Assembly: GCA_963853835.1 (NCBI GenBank) | Contig: OY970828.1 | Coordinates: 63,976,861 to 64,040,860, forward strand | Length of the DNA stretch: 64,000 nucleotides | DNA from: Calendula officinalis | Taxonomy: Eukaryota > Streptophyta > Magnoliopsida > Asterales > Asteraceae | Direction of reading: 5' to 3' | In this document: piece by piece, positions 1-12,121 of the stretch | Layout of the letters: each line of letters begins with the position of its first letter | Position numbering within the stretch: position 1 is the stretch's first letter | Translations under genes and position numbers: made by a program | Notes under the pieces: model-generated | The model's database searches: none | Seen by the model: the letters and a program-made list of their open reading frames with translations, nothing else | What the model was told of the DNA's origin: nothing

Positions 1-905
1 TTTGGCGACACGTCGTAGATATGGCGAAAATTATAACGGTATATGGTGTGGTATGGCGTCGTTATTAGGCATGTTTGGGTTTTAACGGGGTTTTAACGGG
101 GTTTTAACGCCCCCATACCTTGACCTCTTATAGGTTAACTCCAAAGGCAAGAGAGTGTAACTTTCAAACCAAAAGAGAGATCATATTATCAGATGTTGTG
201 AGAAACGATGCAAAGTGAGTTAGGAGCCTATTCTTCTTTTTATTTTTATTTTCCCTAATTAGTCAACATGATTTATCATTTGAATTTTAGATAAAAGGAT
301 ATTAATTCGAAGATAAGTGAATTGAAATGTACTTTTTCTGACTATTTAAGTTATTTAACACATGCAATTAAGGTTTCTTAATAGTTAATATTAATTTGGA
401 GTGTGCATGATTTAGGTTGATTTGGTTTTGTGGTAGAACCGAAACCAAACAGAAAATTCAGATTTTTGTAAAACTAAAACTAAAACCAAAATCATTTTGT
501 TTTTCAGTTTTTGGTTTTTGATATTAAATCCGATTTTTCGTTTTTTCAATAATGAGCCAAATTAGTTACCTTATATAGTAAGAAAATAATAATATTATAA
601 ATTGCACATGTGAGGTTGTAACATTGAAAATGATGTTAAATCCTAGAGATAGAAAGTTAGCAGGAAAGTTGTTGGGAATTTTGACAAAAAGAGGGAGATA
701 ATACAATGTATTTTGTCCTTTCCTTTTCTCCCCTGCCTCAAACTACCTTCGTCCTAGAGCAATAACTCCAATCCTATTCCTACCCCCAATTCAATTCAAT
801 TCAATACTACTATTTAGTATTCACTTGCTACCAACAAAACACACACAACACACAATTACACACACTCAAGATATTTCTTCATTCAGAAAGATCCAGAAGC
901 ATCAA
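1..905. other. Upstream intergenic region with a degenerate repeat at the window edge
   Basis: No gene is seen. Positions 1-125 look like the end of a Harbinger-type MITE cut by the window edge: GTTTTAACGGG is repeated and followed by CCCCCATACC, but the partner end is outside. Positions 420-560 carry an AACCGAAACC/GGTTTTGGTTTTT-rich low-complexity stretch of the kind left by old small transposons. From about 690 to 905 the sequence becomes pyrimidine-rich and is probably the promoter and 5' UTR of the UVR8 gene. Confidence 0.35.
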
Positions 906-3900
906 ATGGAAACCGAAACTGAAGCAACCATTACTACACCTCCGATTCGTCAAGTGATTCTGATCTCTGCTGGTGCAAGTCACTCTGTCGCTCTTTTATG
1001 TAAGTATACTAATGTTCATCATATTGTGATTTTTAGTGTTTTTGTGATGAATTTAGTTGCAGAGTGTCGTTGAGAGTACTCTGTACATTGTGTATCTGTA
1101 TTTGGCTATTTGTTATGCTGAATCTAGTTGATTTCAGTTTGACTTTTGGTATAAGCATTTGTCATCGAAATAGGATGTGGTTTGTGTTGAGGAGAGTTGC
1201 GATTTGTCGGTTGATGTGTTTTACGCAGGCTCTTTGGCTTTGATTGACTTGATTTTGGTTAATCTATGGAGAAATTTTGAGCACTTGAGTACTCTTTGAA
1301 CATAAACTTCTTAAACCTAGTTATAATCGCTAATAGCAAGTTGTATGTATAGATGATCAACTCCCTGACTATATGATAATGAGCTAGCTATGCTTATCTC
1401 CAATAACATGATCTTTTGTTCACTTTATTTGTAGCATGTTTATGAATTTATTGCTTTGAATTATATATAAGATCATAAACCATTGTACAGGTCTAAACAT
1501 AACATAACATATCCAACTTAGTTGCATATGTTTATAGTGTAGAAAATGATGATATTAATATGTATTGTATCAGCTGGAAATGTTGTTTGTTCATGGGGAA
1601 GGGGAGAGGATGGACAACTAGGGCACGGGGATGCTGAAGACAGGCTGTCACCTACTCAGTTAAGTGCTTTAGATGGCCAAGAAATAACATCTCTTACTTG
1701 TGGAGCTGATCATACAACTGCCTTTTCAAAGTCACAACTCCAAGTATACAGCTGGGGATGGTATGTTATTTATATATTTATTCATTTATTATTAACCTTT
1801 TGAAATCACAAATTCCATTATCTTGATGAAATTACCTGTTTCAGGGGTGATTTTGGGAGGCTAGGTCATGGAAATTCTACTGATTTTTTTATTCCTCAAC
1901 CAATAAAAGCATTACAAGGGCTACGTATTAGACAAATTGCTTGTGGAGACAGCCATTGTTTGGCAGTCACCATGGAAGGCCAAGTGCAGAGGTATTTTAC
2001 TATTTTTGTTAGAGTAAATTACACAAATGGTCATTTAGGTTTGTACCATATTACATAATTGATCCTGTAATTTCATAACTTACACTGGTAGTCCTTATTT
2101 CTCAAATTATAGACACGTTTGGTCATTTACCTAAACATACGTTAACTTTTTCTGTCAAACAAACGGGTTTTATGAAACTAAAGGACCAAGTATGTAATAT
2201 GGTACAAACCTAAAGGACCATTTGTGTAATTTACTCTTTTTGTTAACATAAAAAAGATTAACATGCTCTTATTTCTCTTGATTTTTCTGTGGTTTTAATA
2301 TGGTAGTTGGGGACGAAACCAAAATGGGCAACTTGGTTTAGGCACTACTGAGGATGCTCTCATTCCACACAAGATTGAAGCTTTCCAGGTGAAAGATATT
2401 ATTATTAATCATAATAATTAGTAGCATTAATTATTAAAAATACTAATTTTTGTGTGGTTTAATAATTAGGGTGTAACTGTGAAAATGGTTGCTGCTGGTG
2501 CTGAGCATACAGTTGCCATAACTGAAGATGGTGAGCTTTATGGTTGGGGTTGGGGTCGTTATGGAAACTTAGGTTTAGGTGACCGCAATGACCGAAATAT
2601 TCCAGAAAAAGCTTCAATTATCACTGTATGTAGCCATTTTTTTTTAAATATTTTTGGTCATGATCCAATTGTTATAATTAGATTTTTATAACAATATTGG
2701 AGATTATAGGGGGAAAAGAACAAGATGGTAGTTGTAGCATGTGGTTGGAGGCATACAATCTCTGTTTCATCATCTGGAGATTTATATACTTTTGGTTGGA
2801 GCAAATATGGTCAATTAGGACATGGTGACTTTAAGGACCACCTTGTTCCTCATAAAGTTGAAGCATTGAATGGCCAATTTATATCACAGGTAAATTTTAA
2901 ACTTTTATTTCATAGTTTCTATTATATAATATGCTTATTTCATAATACAAGGGCACGTATTTGAATAAAACGTTTATTTTTTTATCTTCGGCCTGTTACT
3001 TTGTTATTTGTCATTAAGATACGAGTAATATATTATTAATAATTTGAAATATGGTTTTTGATGAAGCAGATCTCAGGTGGTTGGAGGCACACTATGGCAT
3101 TAACATCAAATGGGAAGCTTTATGGATGGGGATGGAATAAGGTTTGGAATTACAAAATGTTTTTTTTAATAATATTAACACCGTGTTCTATCATTAGTAT
3201 CTAGGGTTAATTATGTGTTAATCCAAATCTAATTAGCTGTTTTAACCCTTAAACTTTTTTTTCAACAATTTTATCCAAAATTTATGTTGCCTTAGTGTTT
3301 AACCCCTAAACTTTTGTTGACTTAGTATTTTAACCCTTTTGTTAACTTGTTACCGGACAAATCAGTCATTTTATGCCGGTGTATAATTTTTCTTACAGTA
3401 AAATATGTTTTAAATCCTTAAACATGCATCTATTTGACAGTTTAACCCTCATGTTTCTAGGGTTAAATATGGTTGGATCGTTAAACTTTCACATATTTGG
3501 CGGTTTAATCCTTAATCTGGCATTTTGTAAGCATTAACTCGTGATAGCACTTCAAAATGGCTTTTATCTTTTTCAACAAGTTAACCAAATTGCAAAAAAA
3601 AAGTTTGAAGGGTTAAAACGGAGAATCAATGAAAGTTGTAGGAGCTTAACCCTTAATTGTAGTCATGTTTAAGTTATTAAACCTTTAATTCCATCTTTTT
3701 ATTGCTAACTTATTTCCAATTTGATAAACAGTTTGGTCAAGTTGGTGTTGGGGACAATGAAGATCATTGCTCTCCTATGGAAGTCAAATTTCCAAATGAG
3801 CAGGCACATCATTTTTTATGTGACATTATATTCTTTCATGTGTTAAAAGATTAAATTATTTTATCATATAACAATTAAATTCGCTTATTTTAAGTTTAAG

Positions 3901-4473
3901 TTTTATGTTTTTTACTTGTTGACAGAAAGTAAGTCAGATTTCATGTGGATGGAGGCACACACTTGCTGTAACTGAAACAAATAATGTATTTTCTTGGGGC
4001 CGAGGTACAAATGGACAGTTAGGTCACAAAGAAGCTATTGACAGGCATGTATCTATATCTATATCTATATATACACATGTATATATACACACTCTTCTCA
4101 TCATCTTATGTAAATTGTGATATGAGTAACACTTGCAGAAACATTCCAAAATTAATTGACGCTTTGAGTGTGGATGGATCTGGTGGACAACATATAGAAT
4201 CCTCAACCACAGACCCATCATCAGGTTTTATTTCTTCGAATTTTTATTTTTAAAATCACATATTTATTTCTATTATTGTTTTTGTAGGGAAAGTTTCGGT
4301 ACTACCATCTGATAGATATGCAGTTGTCCCTGATGAAATGGTATAATTTCCTTTCCAGATATTTTATCAGATGTAGACATTTTATATGTATTTACCTTGT
4401 GCAGGTTCAAGGATGGAATTATGGAAATGACGCTAATGTCCCTGAGAATGATGTGAAGAGAATGAGGCTTTGA
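906..4473 (+). CDS. UVR8: UV-B photoreceptor UVR8, RCC1-type seven-bladed propeller (12 exons)
   Basis: UVR8 senses UV-B through tryptophans at its homodimer interface; the monomer then binds COP1 to switch on photomorphogenesis and flavonoid genes. Exons: 906-999, 1574-1760, 1845-1991, 2307-2388, 2470-2625, 2710-2889, 3070-3141, 3732-3803, 3926-4044, 4139-4224, 4288-4340, 4405-4473. They sum to 1317 nt (438 aa), against 440 aa in Arabidopsis. RCC1 repeats are visible throughout (SWGRGEDGQLGHG, GWGWGRYGNLGLGD). The three diagnostic GWRHT motifs holding the chromophore tryptophan triad are all intact in exons 6, 7 and 9. The C-terminal COP1-binding segment is present (RYAVVPDE with its VP pair). 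The start follows the conserved N-terminal ISAGASHSVALL segment by about 20 residues. Introns 8 and 9 appear to use GC rather than GT donors. Intron 3 contains a MITE. Confidence 0.95.
2012..2236. mobile_element. Mutator-type MITE in UVR8 intron 3
   Basis: This 225-bp element has long inverted ends, GAGTAAATTACACAAATGG at the left and its complement at the right. It is flanked by a perfect 9-bp direct repeat TTTTTGTTA (2003-2011 and 2237-2245), the target-site length typical of Mutator-like elements. It has no coding capacity. A related but larger element lies in an intron of the SR gene at 31868. Confidence 0.85.
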
Positions 4474-4842
4474 ATTTTGCGGGTCAAAACTAACAACAGA
4501 TGCGGGTTTCGTGTTGTCGTGAGAAACTTTGAATAGTGAATCTATCTTAATTAGTTTAGACTTTATGTACTATGTCAAACAATTGTGTGTTGTGTTACGT
4601 GTACGATTGTTGTATTTTATCATGTTATAATTGTGAAGTCTAATTTTGTGCATTTCGATCTATATTTTTGTTATTGTTTATCTTAACTTTTGTTATGCTT
4701 TCTAGACACTTTTATACATGAAATCTTCAAAGGCATAGTATTTCTTTTGACTTTTGGAACATGGCAGAATATTATGCCCTAGTTAATACTTAAATACGAT
4801 GTTATTAATGTCTTGATTATATGTTATCATATTAGACTATTA

Positions 4843-5858
4843 GGGTGTGTTTGGTACGGAGATTTGAAGGCAGGGAAAGGGAAATAAAGGTCAAGTCTCT
4901 TGTTTGGTTACATTGAGAAAAGAAGATGGAGAAAAAAATCTTTTCTTTTTCTCTAATTTTCATTCCCTAATAAATAAGGTGAAAAGAAGAGAATCACAAA
5001 ACGAGAATTAAAAAAGAAAACACGGAGATTAGAAATCCCACCACAAAGCCCTCTTTTATTTTCTCTATACGTTAGCAAACCCTTCGTCGTCGTTGTCAAT
5101 CTCTATTCGTCCGCTGCAATTTCATCCAGCAACAATTCGTCGCTTCTTCCAGGTTAATCTCAATATATGTCTCTCGAACTCTATCTCTTTGTCTCTCAAT
5201 CTTTATCTTTCGTTAGACTTGTGCAAACCCAAACCTGTGTCTCTCGATAATGAGTAGCATATTTTTACTATTCATTAGTAAAACAGTGAGATAGAGTTTT
5301 GGGGAAACCTACGTCTACCTATTACAAACACATAGGGTGCTTTCATTGTAATAATACTAATACATATAATTATTTATCTATTTTACATAATTTGATTGTA
5401 TATATGTATCTATTAATTATGTATCTATTATAATTATGTATCTATGTCTTTCGTTTTATGCATCTGCTATGTATCAACTTTGTATTTTCTTTTATTTTCT
5501 TTTTAACAGCATCAATTTTGTATCTATTATACATAATTTGGTGTAACAATGATGTAACTTTTTTTTTTTTTTTGAACAGCACCAATTATGTTTTTGGATG
5601 TTATTATTGATTTTATTAATGCACTTTCGTTATTAATTTATCCATAAATTTTGTATGTTATAATAATGATTGTTGTGGGAAAAAAATATGTTTGCTAATT
5701 ATAAAGAGAAATGATTCTCTGCTGCAATTCTCTGTTTAAGTCTCTGTGCTACCAAACAGAGGAGTCAATTCTCTTTCTCCAGACTAATTCCCTTTCTCTG
5801 CAATTCCATTCTCTGCAATCATTTCCCTGCAATTCCATTCTCTGTACCAAACGTACCC
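4843..5858. mobile_element. Tourist-like (PIF/Harbinger) non-autonomous element
   Basis: The termini are GGGTGTGTTTGGTACGGAGA and the complement of GGGTACGTTTGGTACAGAGA, flanked on both sides by TTA, the 3-bp target duplication of the PIF/Harbinger superfamily. It is about 1 kb long. The interior is AT-rich with repeated TATGTATCTATTA motifs and a pyrimidine-rich stretch near 5080-5155 resembling a 5' UTR. No transposase is seen. Confidence 0.8.
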
Positions 5859-5971
5859 TTAGAGATTTGAGGCGAAGGGCAAAAGTCCAACGGTGTGAAC
5901 TTGATAGAGAAATGAGAGTGGTCCCACATCACCACACAATTTGACTTTCTTATATATATATATTAAGAGAA

Positions 5972-6140
5972 ATAGTATTAGTGCCTATCATTTGTGTCTA
6001 TTTATTTGTTTACTCACTTCTAAACTTAACATATGTAATCCACTAGTTCTCTTTCCTCATATAATCCTTTGAATTTGACATTTGTCATAACTAAATGGGT
6101 AGATACATAAGTAGGCACAGATGGTAGACACAAATATTAT
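5972..6140. repeat. Small MITE with about 42-bp inverted ends
   Basis: The left end (ATAGTATTAGTGCCTATCAT) and the complement of the right end (ATAATATTTGTGTCTACCAT) match over about 42 bp with a few differences. There is no coding content and the target duplication is unclear. Confidence 0.55.
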
Positions 6141-6255
6141 ATCTCTATATATAAAATAGAACTTGTCACCTTAACAAGTATGGTGCATTCGCGCTTCGCT
6201 GCGAGTTTTAAAGTTTTCATAAGTTTAACTTTGTAAAAACATAATCACATGGGTG

Positions 6256-6809
6256 ACGATACTCAAAGGGTCGACCCGACCCGACTCAAACCCGAACCCG
6301 ATTATGCTAATCGGGTTGGGCGGGTCTATTCGGGTCTCATGATATTATCGGGTTTTTAAAACCCGACGGGACCAACCCAATTCGTTATCATGTCGAGTTT
6401 CGGGTTAGACTTTCTTACTTTTGTCGGGTTCGGGTTGACCCGATTACACCCTATTAGAGTTTAAGTTTTTTATTTGCTATAAATATTAAGATATTTTTAC
6501 TTCTAAATCAATTAATTAGTGAATTATATAATACATCATTCAATAAAAATCAATTAACAATTACAACTTTACAAGTGTTAAATAAAAAACCATAAAATTC
6601 AATATATTAAATAATTTCTTTAATTTTAACCTAAAATTTCTAACTCAAGTGTAACCTGACCAACCCGATCGGGTCAACCCGACAAACCCGAAACCCGACA
6701 AACCCGAATCCTTATCGGGCCGAGTTTCGGGTTAGGATTTTTTTATCTCAAACCCGGCTGGCCCGACCCGATAAAAGCTCTAACCCGACCCGATAACCTG
6801 ATGGGGACC
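6256..6809. repeat. hAT-like MITE rich in ACCCGACCCG
   Basis: The segment is built of GGGTCGACCCG and ACCCGAACCCG motifs in inverted arrangement at the two ends with an AT-rich centre. Length (about 554 bp) and composition match the better preserved element at 35859-36414. Near-identical 8-mers TGGGTGAC and TAGGTGAC flank it, suggesting an 8-bp duplication with one mismatch. Confidence 0.45.
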
Positions 6810-6954
6810 CCTAGGTGACACTCTTTAACACCTTTTTGACTTAAAAACCAGGGATTCATTAAATAACATGGGTTGTGACTCGTATTAAAAGGCTAAAAAA
6901 ACTTTAACATGAGTTTAACAGACCCACTATACCTTGTACTCTTATCGTGAAATA

Positions 6955-7312
6955 AGATGTCTTCAATGATTCAAACAAACACAAACACAAACGAACATGA
7001 AACAAACACAAACATACACAAACAAACATAAACAAACACAAACAAACATAAACGAACACAAACGAACATAAACAAACACAAACGTACACGAAACAAACAC
7101 AAACGAACACTAACAAACGAACGTAAACAAACGAACACGAACGGATGTTCACGAACGTAAACGAACGAACGGGCCTTTGTTCATGTTCGTTTGTTAAACT
7201 AAACGAACACAAAATCTTGTTCGTGTTCGTTTGTTTAGCTAAACGAACGAACATAAATGAACTCCCGCCAAACGGTTCGCGAACGGTTTGTTGAACGTTC
7301 GGTTCGTTTACA
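6955..7312. repeat. AAACAAACAC/AAACGAAC-rich repeat element
   Basis: Short AACAAACAC and AACGAACA units are repeated in near-tandem fashion, followed by an inverted GTTCGTTTG segment. It ends in GTTTACAGGCCTAAA, a terminus often seen on plant hAT-type MITEs. The long minus-strand open frame over it (6904-7326) is a composition artefact. Confidence 0.5.
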
Positions 7313-7565
7313 GGCCTAAACATCATAATGACTTTCGATTGCTACAGTGCCAATGAAGGAAGTCAGTTGGCTCTTCCCTTAACTGATGACCTCTTTTCCA
7401 TTGGCATGCCTCATCATTTGAGGCTCATTGGTTTAGCTCTTCAGTTCAAAGAAGAGTGGCGAGGAGGGGTGTGTGGAACCGAAGGTAATTTAATAGAGTA
7501 TTTGGTATTTTGTATTGTGTGTATATATTATAATGGTAGGACTAAAAAAACTGAAGAGAATACGT

Positions 7566-7642
7566 ATTAATGACATGAGTATATCAGTTGAATGTCATGA
7601 GTATTAATGACATGGGTATATCAGTTGAATGTCATCTGGAGT
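7566..7642 (+). repeat. Two-copy tandem repeat, unit about 37 bp
   Basis: TAATGACATGAGTATATCAG and its continuation occur twice in direct succession with one or two changes. Nothing else is recognised between here and the gene at 8400. Confidence 0.6.
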
Positions 7643-8399
7643 ATGAGTTGACGTGACATTGATTTAACAAAACTTGATGACGTTAATTACATCAAGGTTG
7701 ATAGTATTCTAATATATACCATTCTTCTGCAAAATCAAACCCATTGAGAAATAGTAGTCACATTTAATGAATCAAATTTCATTATAAACAAACCAAGATT
7801 CAATGAGGTAACCAATCTCCACCAACTCCAACCACATTCTTTTCGCATATTCAAATTATTTTAAAAAGTATTCCTTATAAGGGTTTCTCGGGTGATTGAG
7901 ATTTAACTAATGTCAATGGTGGACACCAACCCACACCTTCAGTTGTTGTCAGTTAGCCAGCTGTCACTTCAATTAACACATATTAACCCTACATGTTCAT
8001 TTCAGTTTTTTAATCTACGCCATTATGAAATAAACAAACATAAAATACCCACAAAATACTTCTCCCCACCTGATTTTCTCTTCAGACAATAGAAGAAATC
8101 AACATAAGGCAACCATCCGAAGGATGGTGCCAATGGTACAACTCAACCGAAGGTACCGAAGAAATCAACCGATGTTAGCATTGTCATTGGTCGTATGCTT
8201 GTGATGTATGCATCCTAATTATTGTTGTGTCCGTTTTCAAAACTTTTTTTTTATCAGATAAATATTTACCATGAAAGGATCAAACTAGTGGCATTCATTA
8301 TGAAACTCTTACCACTGTGTTTTTCATACTTTTGGATACCCTTTAATAAAGAATCAATCAAGAACCACAAATAAAACGCAAAGAAATTCATCAAAACCA

Positions 8400-8783
8400 T
8401 TAATCATCATCATTATCAATATAAACATCAATATCATCTTTACTATACACATCCAAATGAGTATTGCATTCACTCAAAAAGTAATCATTCGTTTCAATCA
8501 AACCTCTCAAAGAATCAAAACCAAACTCAGAAGAATTAGGATCACTTGTAGGAGACCCAGAAGCAGAATCAAGACTCTGTTTTCCCCTAATATTAAAACA
8601 GCAACAACAACCTGAATTCCGATTGCTGTTGCTTTTGTTTCTTTGCAATCGGTTTTTAATTTTGGATAAAACCACCCTCTTCGCTTTTCTTGCATACCCA
8701 ATTGGCTTTTTCTTCTGCTCACTCCTTGCTCCGCCGCCATCGCCGCTGCCCTTGAGTCCACCGGCGCCACCGCCGTCGGACAT
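8400..8783 (-). CDS. Small uncharacterised plant protein (127 aa), single exon
   Basis: The frame runs from an ATG at 8783 to a stop at 8400. The N-terminal 25 residues are Gly/Ser-rich. Residues about 26-55 are strongly basic (KKKPIGYARKAKRVVLSKIKNRL), followed by a CCCC cysteine run and a Ser/Pro-rich linker. The acidic C-terminal part has SLRGLIETNDYFLSECNTHLD. I recall this last motif (L-I-E-x-N-D-Y/F-F-x-x-E-C-N-x-H) from a family of short unannotated plant proteins, but I know no function. Composition and the motif argue that it is real. An overlapping frame at 8507-8953 on the same strand is a shadow. The region upstream is pyrimidine-rich, as a plant 5' UTR would be. Confidence 0.6.
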   Translation of the reverse strand: MSDGGGAGGLKGSGDGGGARSEQKKKPIGYARKAKRVVLSKIKNRLQRNKSNSNRNSGCCCCFNIRGKQSLDSASGSPTSDPNSSEFGFDSLRGLIETNDYFLSECNTHLDVYSKDDIDVYIDNDDD

Positions 8784-10149
8784 AAAATTGGTGTGTTTAT
8801 GGAGATGATTTGGTGAATAATTGGGTGGAAGAGATGTAAAAAGAAAGCATGCCCATATGATTTGAAGAGGTTAAAACGATGCGGGATTTGAATTTGTGAA
8901 TAATTGATTTGGATATATCTAAAAATCTGACTGACAGCAGATGGGTTTTTCATGTGAAAATGGGGTCAAAATCCAACCGTCCGTTAACTGCGTCAGTCTA
9001 CTCCGTGTCTGCGTCACAGTAAATAAACGACAAATATTATTCTCACTCAAAACTTTCTACATTTTCCGTCTTCAAAAACAACTTTTTTATGAAATAATGA
9101 GTGAAAAAATGAATTCAAAAAAATAAGGATGATCATATACCTCATCATGATAAGGATACATCTATAACTATAATTCTATAAAAATGGAGCAACATGGATA
9201 ATCTCCTCATCTCCTCATTATATATAATCTCCTCATTATATATATGGAAAATGTTAAATATTATTTTAAGAGTAATATTAAGATTTTATTTTGTCTTAGA
9301 CAACACAGAAGGTTCATCGGTGTGAGGAAACCATTGACAAATATAAGCATGGATTGCATCGAAGCTTCATTTTGCCGACACAGGGGTAGAGGGGATGTGT
9401 GGGTCATTTGAATAAAAATAAATTTTTTGTTTGTGTATATTTATAGTGTGTGAGTTCCAAAAAATAAAATGAACGTGTATTCTTGATATAAGTTAAGTGC
9501 CAGTTGAAATGTTAACTAACGTGTCATTTATTTGCCAAAAAGTGAAGTGTTATTAGACATCTCCCAACAGTAACGTGTCACTAAACGTCTAAACACGTTA
9601 ATAGTCTCTTCCCTGTCGATGAGTTACTGACGAGGTCGTGTCAACAGCAACACATCACTAACTCATACCACCCAAAAATATTAAAATATTACCCCCCCCC
9701 TGCCTGCCTCCCTTCGTCGCAGAGAAGACGCTTGTGTTCCAACGGTTGACGGGTTACTGACGGGCTTGAAACCCCCAACGTGCCATGTCTGCGCATTGAT
9801 GGCACGGCCCTTAGTGACAATAGTTGGGTACCCTTAAAATTATTGTAAACTAACAAAAAAATATTCTTTAAAAAAACTCTAACCACCTTTAGTAATTATG
9901 ATTTTTTTAGTTGTAGATTAGGCATTTAAATCACGCTTAACCATTGCCTGAAGATGATGGTTAACAAATTCCTGTATATAAATATATGTAGTTAATATTA
10001 GGAGAAATTTATGCTTTAGTGGTAGTATATTGAGTTGCATATCATCCAAGCACATGTTGGGGTTGTTGATGAAATGATGGTTGATATGGTTGTTGATGTT
10101 TGGTCCAATTTTTCTATAAAGTTTGGACACTTTCCCAACATCATCTTCA
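8784..10149. other. Intergenic, no gene recognised
   Basis: The stretch is AT-rich. It contains a short tandem repeat of ATAATCTCCTCATTATATAT near 9195-9245 and a C9 run at 9691. Open frames on both strands lack any recognisable motif. Confidence 0.4.
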
Positions 10150-10515
10150 ATCTTTCCTAAGTTTATTACATGATATCTCCATGATCTCAATCTTCATTGA
10201 TGAAGGAAGAATCTTGTTAAAAACCTCTCAGTTAACTATGCCCAAGTTGTTGCTGTTTCATGTGAGAAAATTTTAGACCACTCTTTAGGTGCGTTTGTTA
10301 GAGTTAGGGAAAACATCCTCATTAGCACGTCTTCACCATTCGCACTTGTAGGCCTAAGCTAACTACAAGTTTCGCGAAACTATTGTAAATGTGCGTGAAC
10401 ATCTTATTCTGGTTGACCGCCGAATTGCCATTTATCCTCGACCATATGGATAAAAAGCTCTTTAACCTTAAAGTTAACATCATTGTTACGTCGTTGTGCC
10501 AAATGTGGGGTTGAG
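10150..10515 (-). mobile_element. Decayed Ty3/Gypsy-type gag fragment
   Basis: Reading the minus strand and passing several stops gives a gag-like sequence, including LRPTSANGEDVLMRMF, a conserved-looking APKEWSKIF, and TTWAxLTERFLTRFF. This follows the retrotransposon gag pattern (rLRLFPfSL-kdkAxxWl ... ttWdeLxxxFLxkFF). No LTRs or pol are seen nearby. Confidence 0.6.
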
Positions 10516-10986
10516 AAAATGAGGCTAAATAATACTAATTTGGTTTAGCAACCGTCAGCCGAGAGGGACGCCATATGGGAAGGCGTCCCTAAGGCCGTCC
10601 CTATCTTTTGACCATAAAATGACTTTTTACCGTACTATAGAGATTCCAAATTTTGCATAACTTTACATGGACGGCCTCTGAGACGACGTCCCTAAGCATG
10701 ATTGTTCATATATGTTTCAAAATGAACCATATAAGGTTCATTTGAGCCGTATATGATTTACATTGGACAATTTGAACCGTATACGGTTCCAAACGAGATG
10801 TATACTATACATTTGACACGTATATGGTTCGTTTGACCCGTATTTAGAGCATTCGAGATGTTCCTGAGGTGTTTCAGGTTGTTTCCGAGGGTCGGGAAGC
10901 GTATATGATTGTTTTGTTTTGATTCTTCATGTTTCCGAGCTCATCTAATAAACACAATACATAATCGCGGCAATTCGAAACACTTA

Positions 10987-11777
10987 GGTGGCGTTTGTTT
11001 TTTGGGAAAAAGTCTTTTTGGGGTCTTATGTCTGCAGGTGGGAAGACATTTTGAAAAAAGAGCGTTTGTTTTTTGGAAGTCAGAAGATGTGGAAAAGTCT
11101 TTTTGAGGTCTCCTGTGAGAAGACTTGGACCATAGTCTTCCAATTTTGGAAGACATTTTACATAAACTTAAAAAAAGAGTTTATTCACCACCACTACCAC
11201 TACCACTACCACCCATACCACCACCACCCACAACCTACCGTCACCCACCACAACCTATCGCCGCCGCCGCCACCACCACCCACCAGCGCCACCCTGACCG
11301 CCACCACCGCCACCATCATCCACCACCACCATCACCTACCTCCACCACCACCTAGCACTACCACCACCCGCCACCACCTACCACCACCACCCACCACCAC
11401 AACCTATCGCCGCACCCGCCACCACTACCCTTAGGCCTTACCGCCACCATCGCCACCCATCATCCACCACCACCACTACCACCTACCTCCACCACCACCT
11501 ACCGCTACCACCACCACCACCCGCCACCACCTCCCTCCACCATCACCACCACCCGCCCATCCACCGCCGCCACCACCACCTGCCATCGCCACCACCATAA
11601 CCACCACCACCCGCCCACCCACCACCACCAATACTGCCACTAAAAAATATTCAGCTTGCAGACATTGAAAAACAAACAGTCTTTTTCTTATTGACTGCAG
11701 ACATTTGGTCCACATCTTCTCTGCAGATGTGGTTCGCAGACTGCAGATATTTTTTCTCTTCAAAAACAAACAGCACC
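10987..11777. mobile_element. Harbinger-type MITE with a long CCACCA-rich core
   Basis: The ends GGTGGCGTTTGTTTTT and AAAACAAACAGCACC are inverted copies, flanked by TTA on both sides (10984-10986 and 11778-11780). Positions 11187-11635 are almost pure C and A on the plus strand (CCACCACCACC-type). This produces long proline/histidine or glycine/tryptophan open frames that are not genes. Confidence 0.75.
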
Positions 11778-12121
11778 TTAGTGTCTTAAATTTTTATCAT
11801 AAAATATCACTATCTATTAAATAAACATATATAATTGATTATTTTGATATAACATTAATGAACACATAACGTTAACATGTAATTATAAAATATAAGCTAC
11901 AGAGTTTGGAGTATTATTACTACATAAAACTTGAAATATAATGTGTGAATCCATTATAACATTATGAATTTAAAACTGTTATTATTGTTACATTTATGAA
12001 CAAGCTTTCGAAAAGATAAATCATATCCAATCATAAAAAGTTTCAAAGAGAATAAATAAAAATCGAAAGCACTTTTAAATTGACCAAGGAACTATATTAC
12101 GTTCGATCCCTCAATAAAATA

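Noticed and set aside
6143..6240. Possible Helitron 5' end (TCTCTATATATAAAATAG, then a GC hairpin-like CGCGCTTCGCTGCGAG); similar words at 48536, 56849 and 58361
   Set aside because: The resemblance to sequence near plant Helitron starts is suggestive. No matching 3' hairpin with CTRR end, Rep/helicase gene or A-T insertion site could be defined.
6904..7326. 140-codon minus-strand open frame rich in Phe, Val and Cys
   Set aside because: It reads through AAACAAACAC-type short repeats, so its composition comes from the repeat. No motif or homology is recognised.
7328..7570. 80-codon plus-strand frame (ANEGSQLALPLTDDLFSIG..)
   Set aside because: The first about 55 codons look more protein-like than neighbours, and a GT donor-like site follows, so it might be a stray exon. 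I recognise no family and no partner exon, so it was not annotated as a gene.
11125..11769. Proline/histidine- and glycine-rich open frames on both strands
   Set aside because: They lie in the CCACCA core of a MITE with TTA target duplication.
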